33,790 nucleotides of DNA from Chara braunii (taxonomy: Eukaryota > Streptophyta > Charophyceae > Charales > Characeae). Location of the stretch: the NCBI GenBank assembly GCA_003427395.1, contig BFEA01000044.1, forward strand, positions 2,999,000 to 3,032,789. Reading direction: 5' to 3'. Shown in pieces: positions 9,196 to 19,321 of this stretch. Within the stretch, counting starts at the first letter, position 1. Every line of letters starts with the position of its first letter. A model generated the notes under the pieces. It had not been told where the DNA came from, did not search any database, and was given only the letters and a program-made list of their open reading frames with translations. A program made the position numbers and the translations under genes.

Positions 9196-9528
9196 CCAGC
9201 TTGCCACCCAGCAGCCTCACACTTGTGGCAATGCTGCTGGGGCATTCTACTTGAAGTAGATGCTGGCTGGCTGGTCGCTGGTGTGGTGAGGCGAAGTGTT
9301 GGAGGTCTGGAGAAGCACTTGGAGGAGGAGGAGAGAGGCAGCCATAGCTAAAGGCTGGGAGCTTCTGGCCCCACCTTTGTGCTTATACTGCAGGCCGGTG
9401 GGGAGGCTGTAGTTGCAGGACTACGGCAGGGTTGGACCGTGCAACAAAAGGCAACGTTTAAAGGGGGGGTGTTACCCAACGGTCTGCACGGTGGCAAAGG
9501 ATTTCGAGTGGGAGGCTGCGCCGATGTA

Positions 9529-9616
9529 TTTTTGGAAGGAGGTGTTGCCTAGATAGTGCGACGCGGCGGTGAATGCGCGGGGATATTTTCGGCTGTGTTT
9601 TTGGAAGGAGGTGTTG
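9529..9616 (+). repeat. short direct repeat, period 69 bp
   Basis: The 19 bases starting TTTTTGGAAGGAGG occur at 9529-9547 and 9598-9616 without change. A weaker related block (GAGGGGAGGTGCTG) follows near 9675. The intervening sequence is GC-rich and not otherwise repeated. Confidence 0.8.
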
Positions 9617-11627
9617 TGAATATCTTTTGTGCGGCGCCACGATACTTTAAGTGACATTATATTTAACAACATTTTGAGGGGAGGTGCTGGCAGAATTGTG
9701 CGGTGCGGCTGGTGAAGGGTTTTGCCGGCGGGTTCTGAATTTGCGACGGTGATTCTTTTGGCATGGTACTCGGCGGTGTGGCTGCTAAGGTGCGGGCTCT
9801 AGGACATTAAGGCTAGAGGTGCTTTTGTGTTTGGACGAACGCCACAAAGGGTTTTTTGGGAGACCATCTGGTGGTGCGGCGATGGCGTGGAGATATTTGG
9901 GGCCCATATCGGGACCAAGAGAGTTGGGGGTTGAGACAGGGGCAAGTGTTGGTGAATACCTTATGTTCAGACTTCCTAATTGGTGAAGGTGGGATTGGTG
10001 GTGCTATTCTTAGTGGGCAAGGTGCCGCTAGGACTGTAGTGGGGCCACGTGGGACTTGAAAGTGAGAGCACCCTCCTCGATGGCTATCTCGCACCAATCC
10101 TAGTGAGTGACATTTGTGTCTGTGGTGACACCTGAAGGAGAGCGTGGGTTGTCTTTTGTAAACGACCACAACTTTAGAGTTGTGTAACCGATCTTTTTGG
10201 AGAATTTACTTGACTTTCTTGAGTGAGCCGTTTTCAACTTCACTCAAGGTCAGTTGTGACTCAGTTTCCCTTGCACACCTATGTGAATCCATACCTTGCA
10301 TGACCTTGCTTTGGATTCAGGGAAAAGGTAGTAGAGTAAGATGTGTGACGTCATGCATGTGGGAAAAGGGGGTTTGACTTTGGTTGGAATATGGATGATT
10401 TTTGGGTTTTTTTTTTTTTTATTCTGCAGGTAGGTAAAGGAATATGTGTGAGAAGAGATCGGCATTATGTTTGCTCAAGGGAGGATAAAAATGTTTACTC
10501 TTCTTCAACTCTTTACCTGTCTGTATGTCAGAAGAAGAATATAGTAAAGAAGACGAATTGACGGATGCTGAAAAAATGAAATTCATGGGAGACGAAGATG
10601 AAGATTAAAAATAAAAATAAAAATAGTATTTTCCCCAAGGATCATCCCGTTTTATCCCGAATGACCACTTCCTTCTGTGCCCATCCAAAAAGAATATTAA
10701 CTTCTCTCTCAAACTATATTCTGATTCGTCTAAGTCAACCATCGGTAGAAAGGTATAGAGAAAAATGTCTACACCTAGACTGAGACTTTTTCTCTCTAGG
10801 AAGCATCTCGGCCAGGGGTTCATTGCTTTAGGAACCGACCCTGTTATTGACCTGGAGTGGACCGTCTAACAGGGGAATACCATGCTGTATTGCGGTGGAG
10901 CCAGCCCGACTTCTGAGTCCTGAACAATGTGTTCGAGCGAGGAGGAGGGGTATTTCAAACCACTTCTTAGAAGGTAGAGTGTCTCATGAATTAAGGGTAG
11001 TTATTTTTCTCATGCTTTCAAGTGAGGGAACACTGAATTCAAGACCTTTTTTTTAGATGGCCATCTTAGGTGTCACTGACGTATGGGGAATTGGTGCCAA
11101 AAGAACCCCAACTTATGTTTCAAATTGTGTCAAAGGAGTGTAATTAGACTACCTTCACGTCAAGACCGTGACACAAGACTCACGGCCCGGGAAGGGTAAG
11201 AGAGTCGAGTACAAAGATTGATATGTATAATTTTATTTTGACAAAGCCATTATATTGTATTCTAGATGTTCATAGGAGCATTGATCCTTCAATTATTTTC
11301 TTCAGTACATGTGAGGCGACAATAGATTGCATAGCAGTACTGACACGATCGCGTATCGGCATGATACGAAAATGACGTTTGGTTTATAATCCGCATGAAG
11401 TTTTTTGGGAACAGAAAGAGCCACGGTTTTGGGATGAAAGTGTAAGGAACCCACCGCGAAATTATATTTTCTTGATAGAGCATGAATAACATATTGTGCG
11501 GTATGAATTTGCGCCTACTAATCCATCCTGAGATTATGGAGACATGAATCTCGTCGTAATTCATAAAGCAAATCCCATTAGAGAAGACATTCTTGAGATT
11601 AGAGGAATGTTTGTTTATATTGTGCTA
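9617..11627. other. non-coding region, no gene recognised
   Basis: I see no known protein domain, tRNA or terminal repeat. Simple tracts are a T run at 10408-10420 and an AAAAT-type microsatellite at 10606-10624. Several open frames of 60-118 codons on both strands have no family resemblance. Confidence 0.5.
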
Positions 11628-11715
11628 TGGATGAACGATCAGCAAGGACCTTTCAGTCTCTCATCGTACGAGACGGGTACGAGAAAATATATTTAATATC
11701 TTTCGCTCTTAACGT

Positions 11716-12357
11716 TTTGACGTTACCACATTTGATGACGAGGTTTGTGAGATCTGGGAACATCTCTTCTTACTGACGATTCCTTTGGGCTTGCAGATGA
11801 CTAACGGGCGGTGGGATCTTACTCAGGCAAGATATCTGCTGATTCCCGACACTATGAATGAAGAGTTGATTCGGCGTGCGGACCAGCTGTTACTTGTTCA
11901 GGATGATGCACCCACACGTTGGGTTGGTTTTGTCGGATTGCTCAGAGGTGGGCAATGATTTTTTCCTAATTCGCACGCGGATGTCTGTGCCAACGTGGTC
12001 CGACTTCCGGAAGATTTTCATGGATATACTTTGTATTTTCATCGCTCAAGTAACCTCCAATGCTTTTCTCCGGTTATTGTGAGTGTTACAATTACCCTAT
12101 CCGAAGAGCGTTACGACGTCATTCGGATTAGAGACACTTCGACTAAGCACCTTTTTCGAATGCGACAGTCGTTTCGCGCCATATTTTAGAGGCTACGATT
12201 GACTTCCTTTTATGGTACGCAGGTGGTTCGGGTCATGTGAGGTGAACGTATTACCACCTTGACTTTTGACGAGGAGGAATTCACACGACTCGACCAGATT
12301 GAGGCAGAAGCCCGCGAGAACCGACAACTGTACATCAGCTATACCCGCCTTGAGTAA
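11716..12357 (+). pseudogene. unrecognised decayed coding stretch
   Basis: One frame (ATG at 11797) is protein-like over about 210 codons. It reads RFDVTTFDDEVCEIWEHLFL before the ATG, then MTNGRWDLTQARYLLIPD, VVRLPEDFHGYTLYFHRSSN and ITTLTFDEEEFTRLDQIEAE, and ends RQLYISYTRLE at a TAA (12355-12357). Only three stops interrupt it, at 11956 (TGA), 12187 (TAG) and 12235 (TGA); each is one C-to-T change from Arg or Gln, and the frame never shifts. TTGCAG precedes the ATG, so an intron border is possible. I do not recognise the family. It could be an old host gene or an accessory ORF of a retroelement; Ty3 element 2 starts 1.2 kb downstream on the same strand. Confidence 0.5.
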
Positions 12358-12920
12358 TATCTATGTGTCACGTTGATTGTTTTTACGACAGTCATATTTA
12401 TATGACTCTACAAAGGTAATAATCAAAAAAAAAAAAAATTGTAAATAGGACCAACCAGATGGATAGTATCTGGATTGCCCCGATGATTGCACTATCATGC
12501 TTACGTATTGAGGGGCAATCACATACATGAAAACACATGCTAGAAGTAAGTCGGAGATGATATAGGAGGTGTGGTCAAACCGAGAGTTCAAACTTCAGTC
12601 ATTAACCAGATCACTTGTTGATCTGCATGGTAGAAGTGAAATTTACTTGTAGAAGTTATTTGTGGCAAGTTTGAGTAGGCTTGATTTTATGATGAAAATT
12701 TTTAATATTTTTTTCAAATGATAGTTTTTTGTTTTGAAAATGGCGATATAAAGGTTTTTTAAGTCATATGGGTCGGGAAGTAGAACTTCGGTAATCCATC
12801 TCATCAAGCTAAAACCTGATTTTGTGAGATTTCAATATAAGGTGTATGAATTTTGTTGTTTTGTTTTCAAAAGATTGTCAAGGGACTAGGATTGTATTAA
12901 AGGGTTTCATGCTTGGTTGA
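12358..12920. other. AT-rich non-coding stretch
   Basis: An A run lies at 12426-12438. Otherwise this is AT-rich sequence without a recognisable frame or element end. No copy of the sequence after 20575 is visible, so a 5' LTR of Ty3 element 2 is not identified here. Confidence 0.5.
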
Positions 12921-12988
12921 GACCGTCCTAGTCGACCGACGGTCGCTCCGTATCTAGGAGATCAGCGTCCTAGGAACGGAGGACGTCC
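12921..12988. repeat. three adjacent short palindromes
   Basis: GACCGTC (12921-12927) pairs with GACGGTC (12938-12944). CTCCGT plus TCTAGGA (12946-12959) pairs with TCCTAGGA plus ACGGAG (12968-12981) with bulges. The palindrome GGACGTCC (12981-12988) follows. The segment marks an abrupt change from AT-rich to GC-rich sequence. Confidence 0.75.
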
Positions 12989-13519
12989 GGGCCCATTTGG
13001 CGTTAACCAACCGTATCTATACTACATCGAACGAGCAAACGCCCTCGGCTGACCTACCTCTCCGATTGCATTTAAAAAAAATCACATCTGGCTCGGTAGC
13101 TCGGCTGGGATACGCCCCTAACGTGGGATGTATAGATGGTGAACTCGGCCGGAGTTGCGAAGGGTCGACGCGGGTTACCGTGTTGTCCCCGAGTTGTCTC
13201 AAAAAGTTGAAAGCCTAAGTATGTTTTATGTGACGGGGCCAGGAGGACCCTCGCTCATGAGAGGGCCGATGCACTCGACGGGTGACGCCGTTGCCGGGAA
13301 TAACGACAGACTACCATTGTCCCTAGCGGAACGACACTTGGGTGATTGATGGAATAAAAAGTTACTTCTCTTTTTATTTGGCCTTAGAAAAAATCAATAA
13401 TTTGATCCCAAAGGTAAAAAGAAAAGAGGAAAGAAAAAGTTATACGAAAATTGTTTGAATTTTATAAGAAAACTGACTAATTCCTAGAAATGTATTGATT
13501 GTGATCTTATTCACTCGAG
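12989..13519. other. GC-rich leader upstream of Ty3 element 2 gag
   Basis: This is the stretch before the Gag start, where the 5' LTR end, primer-binding site and leader would be expected. I found no initiator tRNA-Met complement and no match to the sequence after the polypurine tract, so the 5' LTR is unproven. One A-box-like motif (13097-13108) lacks a properly spaced B box. Confidence 0.4.
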
Positions 13520-14779
13520 ATGGCTGGGATTCAGAACATCAACGACAATCAGGATGAGGGGAGGAATAATATTCGAGAGTTTGCCAGAATTATTCAGCAA
13601 TCTCAGAAGGCACAGTTTCCAAAGGTTGAGGTTTCGTTATTCGATGACAACAATGCTGGGGAGTTGTTACAGATGGTCAAATGAAAAGATGCTGCGAATG
13701 ATAAAGAGGTATTGTAAGGTGGATTACAAGGAGGAAGTGGAGGAGTTGGTGCGAGATTCGTGGAACTGACAGGAGTTCAAAGGAAAGTGCTTAGAAAAGT
13801 ATCAATTGGGCGACCAGTTGCTGGACTTGGTAGATTTGTTGAAGGTCAGTCGGCGGAACTTTGGTACGACAAAGCAGTTTCTGACCGAGTTCGAGCGGGT
13901 GACACGATTGGTTCCCGACCTCCTAGACAAGGATCGTTGTCTTATCTTCCCGGATAATTTCACGGAGGTAGAGCAACGAAAGTTGGTAAACGGCATGAAG
14001 GGGCGGTATGATTGGCCAAAAATTCGAGATAATTTGTTAGCCGAGAACTTTGACAAGATCCTTTATCGACTGTTGAAACAGCAGAAGGAGGGTCGAGAGA
14101 GGGTGCACTTGGGGGTGGACAAGGACAACGAGGTCTATAAGACCTTAGGGGATATGAAGGAAATGATGCCCAGTATGAGAGAGGAGCGGTTAAAGCTCCA
14201 GGCAATGTTGGCCAAGGTGAAAAAGAGAAACAGAAAGGAGAAAGATCTAGTTATCGAGGAGAGTAGTGGTGAGAGTGACAGTGAGGAGGGAGAAGAGTCT
14301 CCTCGAAAATTGACCAATACCGAGAGAAGACCTTAAATGAAATACGAGGAGGACATGGTACTTCTCGAAAGCGCGGGGAGAGCAGTAAGAGTGGTGGAAA
14401 TGAAAATGAAGAGCAACAAGCAGGCCAAGGGCAACATGGTCAGGGTCAGCAAGCTCAACTACAAGGTGGTCGGTGATGTGGTAGAGGCTAGAGGAATGGA
14501 GGCGGACGTGGAAACTGGCAAGAGTACGTCTGCAAATATTGAGACATAAAGGGTCACATTATCCGTTTCTGTCAGATCCTTGCCAAAGATGAGACATATC
14601 AGATAGTCTTCACTACCATTTTTGGCAAGGTCTTTGACTTCAAAGGAAACCTCATCGACCCGAATATCGAAGGGGGGATGAGGAAAGAAGCTTTCTGGCG
14701 GATGGGTCGTCCCCTGCCGACCACATTCCGTTTAGCCTGGCCTGAAGAGGCAAGACTTTTTGAATTGGAGGAAGGATGA
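13520..14779 (+). pseudogene. gag: Ty3 element 2 gag
   Basis: From the ATG at 13520 the frame reads MAGIQNINDNQDEGRNNIRE and VEVSLFDDNNAGELL. It shifts near 13650-13690 into YKEEVEELV, KYQLGDQLLDLVDLLKVSRR and TKQFLTEFERVTRLVPDLLD, a Gag capsid-like helical region, then WPKIRDNLLAENFDKILYRL. A charged K/E-rich region follows, then another shift near 14320-14340 into a glycine/glutamine-rich tail and the zinc knuckle. In the knuckle CKY*DIKGHIIRFC (14531-14572) the second zinc-binding Cys is a TGA. The last frame ends at 14777-14779 and overlaps the next ATG as ATGA. A TGA at 13767 also breaks it. Confidence 0.85.
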
Positions 14780-16277
14780 CTTCCTTGGAAGTTAACGGTT
14801 ATGAAGAGAAGGAAATGGAAGAGAAAACAATAAATATCATTCGCCGAGCTTGAGAAGTGACCAGGAAACTGAGAAAGTGTCGGGATTTCATTGTTCGATT
14901 ATGTGTTGACATAGAAGAAGTTTGCCCCAACCTTCCCAACGTGTTCCTCTTTGGTGGTTGGGGAACCAAAGGATAGGATGGATCATTGTCGGCGACCACG
15001 TCGACTCCAGGAACAACGTTGATGGTTCGACCAATGATGATGTCCCAACCTTTGCTTAAGTGAGAGGCACCGACTATAACGATACATACACGAAAGGGAA
15101 GAAAAACCTCCCAATCGGAGTCTGCGCCAGGGGAGAGCTCAAAGGAACCTGAGAAAGAGGAACCCATTCCGATAGAGGAAGGGCATGAGGAGGAGGAAGA
15201 GAGATTGCGTGCTGAGGATGGACAGCAGGCAAGGTAGAGGGCTATGCATAGGGATCCAAAGAAAGGGAAAATCGGGGTTGAAGAAGAAGAACCTCGAAAA
15301 AAGAAGAATGTGTACACAATCCCTATTGAAAAAGGGATTGATTTTGAGCAGCTTGTGGATCGCATCCTGGAAGTCAACGCGACTTCGTTACTTTGAAGGA
15401 GATCCTTGTTGTTTCATCGAAACTCCGTGAGGAGTTTAAACAGCGAATGACACGAAAGAAGGTTATGACAGTTAAGCTCAGAGAGATTATTGCTCCAGAA
15501 GCCAACTGGGATCCTCCTGGAACAAAAATGGACTTGCGATGTGTGGTTACTGGTCACATGAATGTTTGAATCGGCCTTGGAGAGTTTTCTGCCCTTGTGG
15601 ATGACAAGGATGAAATGAATATAATGAGGGAAAAACACGCGATTGAGGCTGGGGTGCAGATCAATCGCAATGACTTTGGATTTTTGGTTGGAGTCAGCGG
15701 TGCGAGTCCACTTTGTGGTACGACTAGTGGTGTGGCGGTTATGGTTGGAAAGGTCGAGGCGCGAGCGTATTTTTATATTTTGTGAAAGGTGGAGTATGAG
15801 GTGTTTCTGGAAAGATCATTTTTGTGTAGGACAGAAAACATAATATTCAACAAACATGATCGAACCATGTTTGTGGCTTTGTATCAAACCGGCTACTATA
15901 AAGTAGTGAGGTGCGGGAATACCGGACCGGAAAACTCACGAAACAGGCTGAATCCCGAGTCGTATACCTTCTCAGAATCAGAGAAGTCGAGGAAGGAGGA
16001 GTTTGTTGATGAAGAAGGTGATCCTCATGAGTTCTCATTGACAATGTCGGATATCTCGCAGGCGATCGATTTTGTAGCGACCTATCATGCGATTGATCCG
16101 AGTTTGGTGCAAACCCTGACAGTGGTTGTGGCCGACGAAGGGGGTGCGGGGACTATGCACCTCGTTTACCGGCCAAATGATTCTCGTGTGGAGGAGTCGT
16201 TGTCGTCGGTCAGGCAAGGGCCTTTTTTAGAGGACGGAGGCTTGACGTTGGGTCAAAAAGGAAATACAAGGAAGTAG
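14776..16277 (+). pseudogene. Ty3 element 2 pol: acidic linker and aspartic protease
   Basis: The ATG at 14776 overlaps the Gag stop. It opens a linker (CRDFIVRLCVDIEEVCPNLP, then VFLFGGWGTKG) with a long Glu/Lys-rich tract near 15140-15300, then NVYTIPIEKGIDFEQLVDRI. After a frame change near 15378 the protease region follows. Its active-site segment reads ALVDDKDEMNIMRE (about 15591-15632) where the family has V-D-T-G-A, so the Asp is followed by D-K and the catalytic glycine is gone. SFLCRTENIIFNKHDRTMFV is the second conserved block, then an Asp/Glu-rich linker to RT. Stops are at 15568 (TGA) and 15783 (TGA). The protease would be inactive. Confidence 0.82.
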
Positions 16278-16324
16278 GCGAGAAAGCTTGGCCAGTACCT
16301 ATTCTGATCACTTCGGAAAATGAG

Positions 16325-16644
16325 GTGTATTATAAGGAGGAACGTGAGTGGATCAGAACGATGAAAAAGAAGGGTGAGATGGGGTCGTGTCGGCTAACAG
16401 AAGACAAGAGCAAGGAGATGATCATTGGGGAGGATGATCATCTTACCAAGGAGGAGACAAAGTTCTTTGTTGACGTCATGAAGCAGATTCATCTGGCTTA
16501 TGCCTTTGATGACGATGAACGCGGAAGGTTGGACGTTGATATGATTCTGATGATCCGTATGCATACGGTACCGCATCAACTGTGGAATGTGAGGGGTCCA
16601 CGATATTCGGATCCAGAAGGTGGTTGATTATCTTGACGGTAAGC
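16325..16644 (+). pseudogene. Ty3 element 2 pol: RT N-terminal part
   Basis: The frame reads YYKEEREWIRTMKKK, CRLTEDKSKEMIIGEDDHLT, RGRLDVDMILMIRMHTVPHQ and LWNVRGPRYSDP. After a one-base shift it gives KVVDYLDGK, ending at 16643. These are the fingers of the RT, upstream of the catalytic motifs. The match stops abruptly there because another element's fragment is inserted. The same RT picks up again about 670 bases downstream. Confidence 0.83.
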
Positions 16645-17310
16645 CCCACGAATCTTTCTCTTCCTTGTGGCCGATTCTTGTAACTACCCCTTCCCTGAGT
16701 TCTACCACCACTGCGGGAGACCATTTCTCTAAGGTCTTAATCAACAATTCCCCAGACATGCAAGCAGGTTTTATCATTTAGTTCTCTACCGCAAGTGTTC
16801 CTCCCTCGTAGTCGAGGAACGCATCCATAGGTTCTGCGTCCTTTACTCCTTCCGGTGTGATGCACACCCTGCTTAAGTCGTCAGCCATGTTCCTAAGGCC
16901 GGCTATGCGCTCGATCTTATAAACTACCAAATGAACCCAAGCCATTTTTCCACGGTGGGGTCTATACGCTTGTAATTCTTTAGAGCCCCTGCAACGTTTG
17001 TCGGATCTATTCTCAAGATGAACCTTCTCCCGAAGAGGTAGGCTTGGAAGGTCTTAAGGCAGTGGAGGACGACCCACACTTCTTTCTTGAATTGAGAGAA
17101 GCGACGCTCGACTGAATTCGGCGTCATATTGACTTACCGTGAGGGCACAGGTGCGCAGCCCGTAGTTCGTTTGTTTATGCGGTTCGGGAAGGGTAAGGTA
17201 GTGATTATGTTGTATGTATGTTTTGTCATGTTTGCTATACACAACTCGAAGAGTGTGGGGGGGTGGGGTGTCGGTTGGTGCTTTATTCACGATGTTCATG
17301 GGACGATGGA
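16645..17310 (-). mobile_element. antisense Ty3 RNase H fragment nested in RT of element 2
   Basis: On the minus strand, 17127 to 16924 reads SVERRFSQFKKEVWVVLHCL, AYLFGRRFILRIDPTNVAGA and LKNYKRIDPTVEKWLGFIW. After a one-base shift it continues as VVYKIERIAGLRNMADDLSR and DAEPMDAFLDYEGGTLAVEN. This is the RNase H C-terminal half of a Ty3 element related to, but distinct from, the host copy at 18280-18540. It splits the surrounding plus-strand RT between KVVDYLDGK (ends 16643) and VADYSSGPYAS (starts 17311). The right part (about 17165-17310) has no recognised domain. No target duplication was found, so the mechanism may be recombination or filler DNA rather than transposition. Confidence 0.8.
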
Positions 17311-18833
17311 CCAAGGTGGCAGATTATTCATCCGGACCGTATGCATCTTATTGGTTCTGCTTCATTAAGTCGAACGGTGTCTTGTGATGGGTTCAAGACC
17401 TGCAAAAGTTGAATTTTGTGACAGTTTGAGATGCGGGCGGGCTTCCGAATGCAAATCAACTTTCAGAATCTTGTGCAGACAGGCCCATCATCACCCTAAT
17501 TGACTTGTATTCAGGGTATGATCAGTTTCCATTGTATACAGCAGATCAACCTCTGACAGCGATGCATACGCCTCGGGGACTGCTTCATATGTGCGCAGCA
17601 CCACAGGGTTGGATAAATGTCGTCACGATTGTGCAGAGATATATGATGAGGGTCATGCAACCGTTTTGTTCGGATATGACCTCTCCATATATCGATGATT
17701 TGACCATCCCAGGACCTCGTGTTAAGGATGAGACTGAAGTGTTACCCAACGTTCGAAAGTTTGTGTGGGAACACATCAGTAATGTGAAAAACGTTATGAG
17801 GAAATTAAAAGAGTATAACCTCACTGCTAGTAGGGTTAAATCAAGGCATGGAATGGGGAAGGCGGTAATATTGGGGTTTCTTTGTGATGAAAACGGTCGT
17901 CGGCCAAACGCCAAGAAGACAAATAAAATTTTGGAATGACCGACTCCCTTCATATGTATTACCGACATTCGGAGTTTCCTTGGAACATGCGGATTTTGGC
18001 GTATTTTTATTCACAGGTTCGCAGCGAGAGTAAAACACTTGCAGAAATTAGTACGCAGGAATCAAATCTAGGAATGAGGACGGAGGCAGCAAACACCCGT
18101 TGAGGATATTAAGGTTGAGTTTCGAGAAGGCGGCCTGATTTTGAGAGTTCCGTACTTTGATGATAATGTAGGGTGTCCTTTCATGATCGAGACTGATGCG
18201 GGTCCCACAACTCTGGGTGGTGTCTTAGTTCAAAAAGATGAGGAAGGACAAGAGCGGCCGCTGAAATTTGAAACAAAAACTCTGAGTACTGTTGAGCGGA
18301 ACTATTCCCAATTCAAAAAGGAAACTCTCGTTGTGCTTCACTGTTTGCGTATCTTCAAGAATTATGTATTTGGCAGACGGTTCATTCTACAAGTCGATCC
18401 TACGGCCTTGGATTAATCGTTCAAAAACTATTATCCTTCTGATTCAACCATTGCTCGATGGTTGACGTACTTTTGAATGTTCAATTTTGAAATTGAACGT
18501 ATGTCGAACACTCATAATCACGCAGATGGGTTGAGTCGTGTTGATTGGGACTCATCGACAGATCAGGCCGAGGATTCAGTTCATGTGGATGGGTTCCTGG
18601 AAGGGAAAGAGTTGCAGTTAAGTGTCAATTTGTATAATTACGTGGCGGATGTAGCAACCCGACGTGGAAGAACCATTTTGAATGCTCCTAGTTTTCATTA
18701 TGTACGACCGAAGTTAGTAATGAGGGAGTCATTCATTGAGGATGACTCATGGGGTGAAACGATATCAGAGCAAATGATGAGCTTGACTTTATCTGATGAA
18801 GTTAAACTTATTACAGAGCTGCTGACGATATAG
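17311..18833 (+). pseudogene. Ty3 element 2 pol: RT palm and RNase H
   Basis: One frame runs about 500 codons. RT blocks are VADYSSGPYASYWFCFIKSN, LIDLYSGYDQFPLY (motif A Asp), MHTPRGLLHMCAAPQGWINV (motif B region), YIDD at 17688-17699 (catalytic, intact), and TDIRSFLGTCGFWRIFIHRF in the tether. RNase H follows with IETDAGPTTLGGVLVQKDEE (first catalytic Asp) and NYSQFKKETLVVLHCLRIFK. The end, NHADGLSRVDW, leads into an acidic spacer. Stops interrupt the frame, among them two at expected Trp positions (17937, 18474), several at expected Arg or Gln, and one near 18414. No frameshift is needed from 17311 to 18833. Confidence 0.92.
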
Positions 18834-19321
18834 TATGGGCACAAGAAAGTTGATAAAACTTTTAGGATCACTGGGAGATGTTTTTCCTCGTGAATTCCCT
18901 GATTCACGATGACCGCCTGAAAATAATGAATGAAGAAGGAAAAGGCAGTGAGATCAGAGAAACTTTCAGAGAAGGAGAATATGATGGAGAGTATAGATTG
19001 ATGCGGATGTGGTTGAATGGTGAATTGAAAGAAGATGTGATAGATCTTGTTCTTGACTTTATCTGATGAAGTCGAACTTATTACAGAGCTGCTGACGATA
19101 TAGTATGGGTACGAGCAAGTTGATAAAACTTTTAGGATCACTGGGAAATGTTTTTCCTTGTGAATTCCCTGATTCACGATGACCGCCTGAAAATGATGAA
19201 TGAAGAAGGAAAGGCAGTGAGATCAGAGAAACTTTCAGAGAAGGAGAATATGATGGAGAGTATAGATTGATGCGGATGTGGTTGAATGGTGAATTGAAAG
19301 AAGATGTGGTAGATCTTGTTG
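18782..19321 (+). repeat. tandem duplication, two units of about 270 bp
   Basis: Unit 1 (18782-19051) and unit 2 (19052-19321) start with the same CTTGACTTTATCTGATGAAG and are nearly identical throughout. Visible differences include T/C and G/A substitutions and one lost A in an A run. The period is 270 bases, that is 90 codons. It lies in the linker between RNase H and integrase of Ty3 element 2 and ends just before the region leading to the integrase zinc finger. High identity means it is younger than most of the decay. Confidence 0.93.

Noticed and set aside
9813-10169. 118-codon minus-strand frame
   Set aside because: Pro/Arg/His-rich reading of a G-rich strand, with no recognisable motif.
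13097-13170. A-box-like motif (11 of 12) near 13097 with a B-like motif near 13164
   Set aside because: The spacing is too long and the two sides do not fold as a tRNA; no match to the SINE copies.
14799-15377. Long minus-strand frame rich in serine
   Set aside because: It is the complement of the Glu/Lys-rich linker of Ty3 element 2 pol, which is the real coding strand.
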